Shown here piece by piece: positions 4,616 to 6,046 of a stretch of DNA of 6,046 nt. Where the stretch lies: the NCBI GenBank assembly GCA_003497555.1, contig DNNS01000102.1, forward strand, positions 1 through 6,046, read 5' to 3'. A program made the translations under genes and the position numbers. Position 1 is the stretch's first letter. Each line of letters begins with the position of its first letter. The notes below the pieces were generated by a model. The model was not told the DNA's origin. It searched no databases and saw nothing but the letters and a program-made list of their open reading frames with translations. This DNA comes from Spirochaetia bacterium (lineage in GTDB: Bacteria; Spirochaetota; UBA12135).

Positions 4616-6046
4616 CTATAAATTATTAAATAATTTAACATATGTTGGGTCAACCTTTGGCGGTAATTCTTCGGGTGGAGGTAATGGCCCTATTTCAGGA
4701 TCCGGAAAATTAGTATACTCCCTATTTACAGTTAAGGTAAAAATTGTTTCAGATTCTGTCCAGCTATAAGTGTTAGCCTGAGTTTCAGTCCATGTTGTTA
4801 TTTGTTCCCAGCTAGTGTTATCACTACAAGTCTCACCAGTTTTTGTATAATATTCAATATAAATATTTTCATATTTTGTAAAAGATGTAATTGTCTCTGT
4901 AGCTTCAATGCTATATGTTTCAGTCCAACATCCTCCATAATCACAACCCGAAGAGCTACCACTGTCAATAGAATAATTATTAACGGTAGTTCCACTTATT
5001 TCTGTAAAAGATTCTGAATATTCTCCTAAACTCCCGGTTTCAGAATAAGACACACAAGTCGCCGGTGGTTGTTCGGGTTCTGTCTCTTTTACATAATTAT
5101 CATAAAAATATCTGATGCCTGCAACCGCTGAAGATATATCTCCGATAGTGCTTAAATTTGCAAGGCTTAAACAATGCTGTAAAGCATTATCTAAATTTTG
5201 TAGGCTTGCATTTGGTTTTAACATAAATAAATCATAACCTAAATCAACAAAAGTCGAAACGTATTGCAAATCTTCGCTTGTATTAAACCAATCTAGAATT
5301 TGGCCAAATGCCCCAACTCCGTTGTCAGGATGATTTCTGGTGTAATCATATAAATCTGAAAATCCGTCTATCATGTTTAAAGTTCCATGAGTTACCATTA
5401 CTACTCCAAGCCCTGCTCCAATTCCAGAGCCCACAGCACCTATTCCCCCAACTATTTCCAAAAAGCCTGAACTAATAGCTATTCCAGAAAAAAGATAATC
5501 GTCCCATGTTGCAATCCGAATATCATTAAATCCATAAGGATCAACATAGATCAACGGATTATTTTTTACATAATGATACCAATTAGCTCCATAAAAAATT
5601 TCATCTTCCTTAAAAAATCTGCCGACCGATGAATTATAAATACGTGATCTATTGTAATATAATCCAGTATCGCCGATATTTTCCCTAGCCGTATAACGGT
5701 ATGGTTGTTCTACTGTCACTACCGAACCTCTATCCATCCCGTACGCAGTGTACCCATATTCATTCACAAGATTTTCATTCGCGCCCGAAAGCCCCATCAC
5801 CGTACCAAGATGATTCTGATGATACGTATATTCCTGCCCGTCCTTTGTCATGAGAAGCGGCTCATCAATTCTTCCTGAGAACATGTACTCCGCGGTCTTT
5901 TCTCCCGCTGAACTATATTCCTGATAAGCATTATCACCGTCAAACAACAGCGAAATTTCCTCCGTGAGCGCCGCGCCCTCCGTGAGAGACTTTTTTACCC
6001 TTCGTCCAAGAACATCATATTCGTAATCATAAGTTTTTCCGTCAGC
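4616..6046 (-). CDS. RHS repeat-associated core protein, C-terminal 476 residues (5' end beyond window)
   Basis: The frame is open to the window edge, so this is the end of a larger RHS protein; the leucine codon at 5945-5947 is not its start. YD repeats (YDYEYDVLGRRV, residues 6-17) lead to the RHS core at 114-172, with PYRYTARENIGDTGLYYNRS, the GRFFKEDEI strand, WYHYVKNNPLIYVDPYG and the DPxG box (Asp169-Gly172) where the shell normally separates from its tip. The variable tip of about 300 residues has three parts. A Gly-rich hydrophobic segment (186-260, including HGTLNMIDGF) resembles DUF4225-like regions of other RHS tips. A Thr/Ser/Tyr/Trp-rich beta-like tail (331-444) carries four Cys, and a proline-rich end covers 448-467. 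No nuclease or other toxin motif is recognisable. RHS proteins deliver such tips to competitor cells or expose them at the surface; membrane action is possible here but inferred. Confidence 0.85.
   Translation of the reverse strand, partial: ADGKTYDYEYDVLGRRVKKSLTEGAALTEEISLLFDGDNAYQEYSSAGEKTAEYMFSGRIDEPLLMTKDGQEYTYHQNHLGTVMGLSGANENLVNEYGYTAYGMDRGSVVTVEQPYRYTARENIGDTGLYYNRSRIYNSSVGRFFKEDEIFYGANWYHYVKNNPLIYVDPYGFNDIRIATWDDYLFSGIAISSGFLEIVGGIGAVGSGIGAGLGVVMVTHGTLNMIDGFSDLYDYTRNHPDNGVGAFGQILDWFNTSEDLQYVSTFVDLGYDLFMLKPNASLQNLDNALQHCLSLANLSTIGDISSAVAGIRYFYDNYVKETEPEQPPATCVSYSETGSLGEYSESFTEISGTTVNNYSIDSGSSSGCDYGGCWTETYSIEATETITSFTKYENIYIEYYTKTGETCSDNTSWEQITTWTETQANTYSWTESETIFTLTVNREYTNFPDPEIGPLPPPEELPPKVDPTYVKLFNNL
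4715..5056 (-). other. Thr/Ser/Tyr/Trp-rich cysteine-containing tail domain of the RHS tip
   Basis: Residues 331-444 of the partial protein are dominated by Thr, Ser, Tyr, Glu and Trp in alternating patterns that predict beta strands. Repeated units of the type W-T-E-T or W-T-E-S appear three times (CWTETYSIEATE, TTWTETQANTYS, SWTESETIFTL). Their DNA reflects this: GTTTCAGTCCA occurs exactly at 4782-4792 and 4917-4927 on the plus strand. Cysteines at 331, 368, 373 and 407 could form two disulphides outside the cell. GC content is 27% over 4801-4900 against 46-48% in the RHS core. Confidence 0.5.
5531..5707 (-). other. RHS-associated core domain
   Basis: This is the conserved junction between RHS shell and variable tip. 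It includes ENIGDTGLYYNRSRIYNS, GRFFKEDEIF, NWYHYVKNNPLIYV and the DPYG box, which align by eye with the canonical 'TGLHYNRFRYYDP..GRF...D.....NLY.Y..NP....DP.G' pattern. Composition changes to lower GC just downstream, as expected where tips are exchanged by recombination. Confidence 0.85.

Noticed and set aside
4782..4927. CRISPR-like or regulatory direct repeat (GTTTCAGTCCA, two copies)
   Set aside because: The repeats are 11 bases long and in frame, and encode the repeated Trp-Thr-Glu-Thr unit of the protein tail; there is no array structure.
4802..5017. 71-codon plus-strand frame and 65-codon minus-strand frame inside the RHS tip
   Set aside because: Both overlap the RHS reading frame, have Ser/Thr/Ile-rich low-complexity translations and lack start signals. 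The RHS frame continues unbroken through the region.
5945..5947. Start of the RHS gene at this TTG codon
   Set aside because: The frame stays open to the window edge and the upstream codons encode a YD repeat (YDYEYDVLGRRV), so the true start is outside the window.

Overview
This 6 kb window looks chromosomal and comes from an AT-rich Gram-negative bacterium that degrades polysaccharides and carries large RHS/YD-repeat proteins. The esterase at the left edge is exported and resembles secreted carbohydrate esterases of Lentisphaerota, Bacteroidota and similar anaerobes. The small gene after it resembles the plasmid-partition (PF-50 type) proteins of Borrelia, which would suit a spirochaete. 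I cannot settle the phylum from sequence alone. No rRNA, tRNA, CRISPR array or intact insertion sequence is visible.

Layout, left to right. (1) 28-1851, plus strand: an intact 607-residue secreted acetylxylan-esterase-like protein (AXE1/CE7 fold) with two N-terminal beta-sandwich-like regions. (2) 1853-2041, plus strand: a start-less 62-codon coding remnant beginning at the esterase stop codon. It ends in an ATGA overlap with the next gene, so it is the tail of a gene whose front is missing. (3) 2038-2775, plus strand: a 245-residue coiled-coil/HTH-like protein reminiscent of plasmid partition proteins. (4) 2849-2943, plus strand: a good sigma-70-type promoter, a strong ribosome site and only ten codons of a gene that then breaks off. 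(5) 2944-3136, minus strand: about 64 codons of coding-like sequence with neither its own start nor its natural end. (6) 3137-3889, minus strand: an RHS-protein fragment holding only the front part of the RHS shell. (7) 3840-3962: a junction with motifs like the ends of IS21-type elements and two nested inverted repeats. (8) 3969-6046, minus strand: a compact operon made of the 3' end of an RHS protein, a 62-residue two-helix membrane protein, and a membrane protein of about 145 residues with a PH-like tail that appears to start at a CTG codon.

The right-hand operon is the most interesting unit. The RHS core (5531-5707) is followed by a glycine-rich hydrophobic segment, a Thr/Ser/Tyr/Trp-rich cysteine-containing tail and a proline-rich end. 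Two tiny membrane-protein genes follow immediately, with gaps of 11 and 9 bases. This is the usual arrangement of a polymorphic-toxin tip with immunity genes, but none of the tip or immunity sequences matches a toxin domain I can name. GC content supports the boundaries. In 100-base samples I counted about 46-48% in the RHS core, 27% in the tail and 18-19% in the two membrane genes, against 54% in the RHS fragment beyond them. The middle of the window (1850-3960) is a patchwork of gene pieces from repeated rearrangement.
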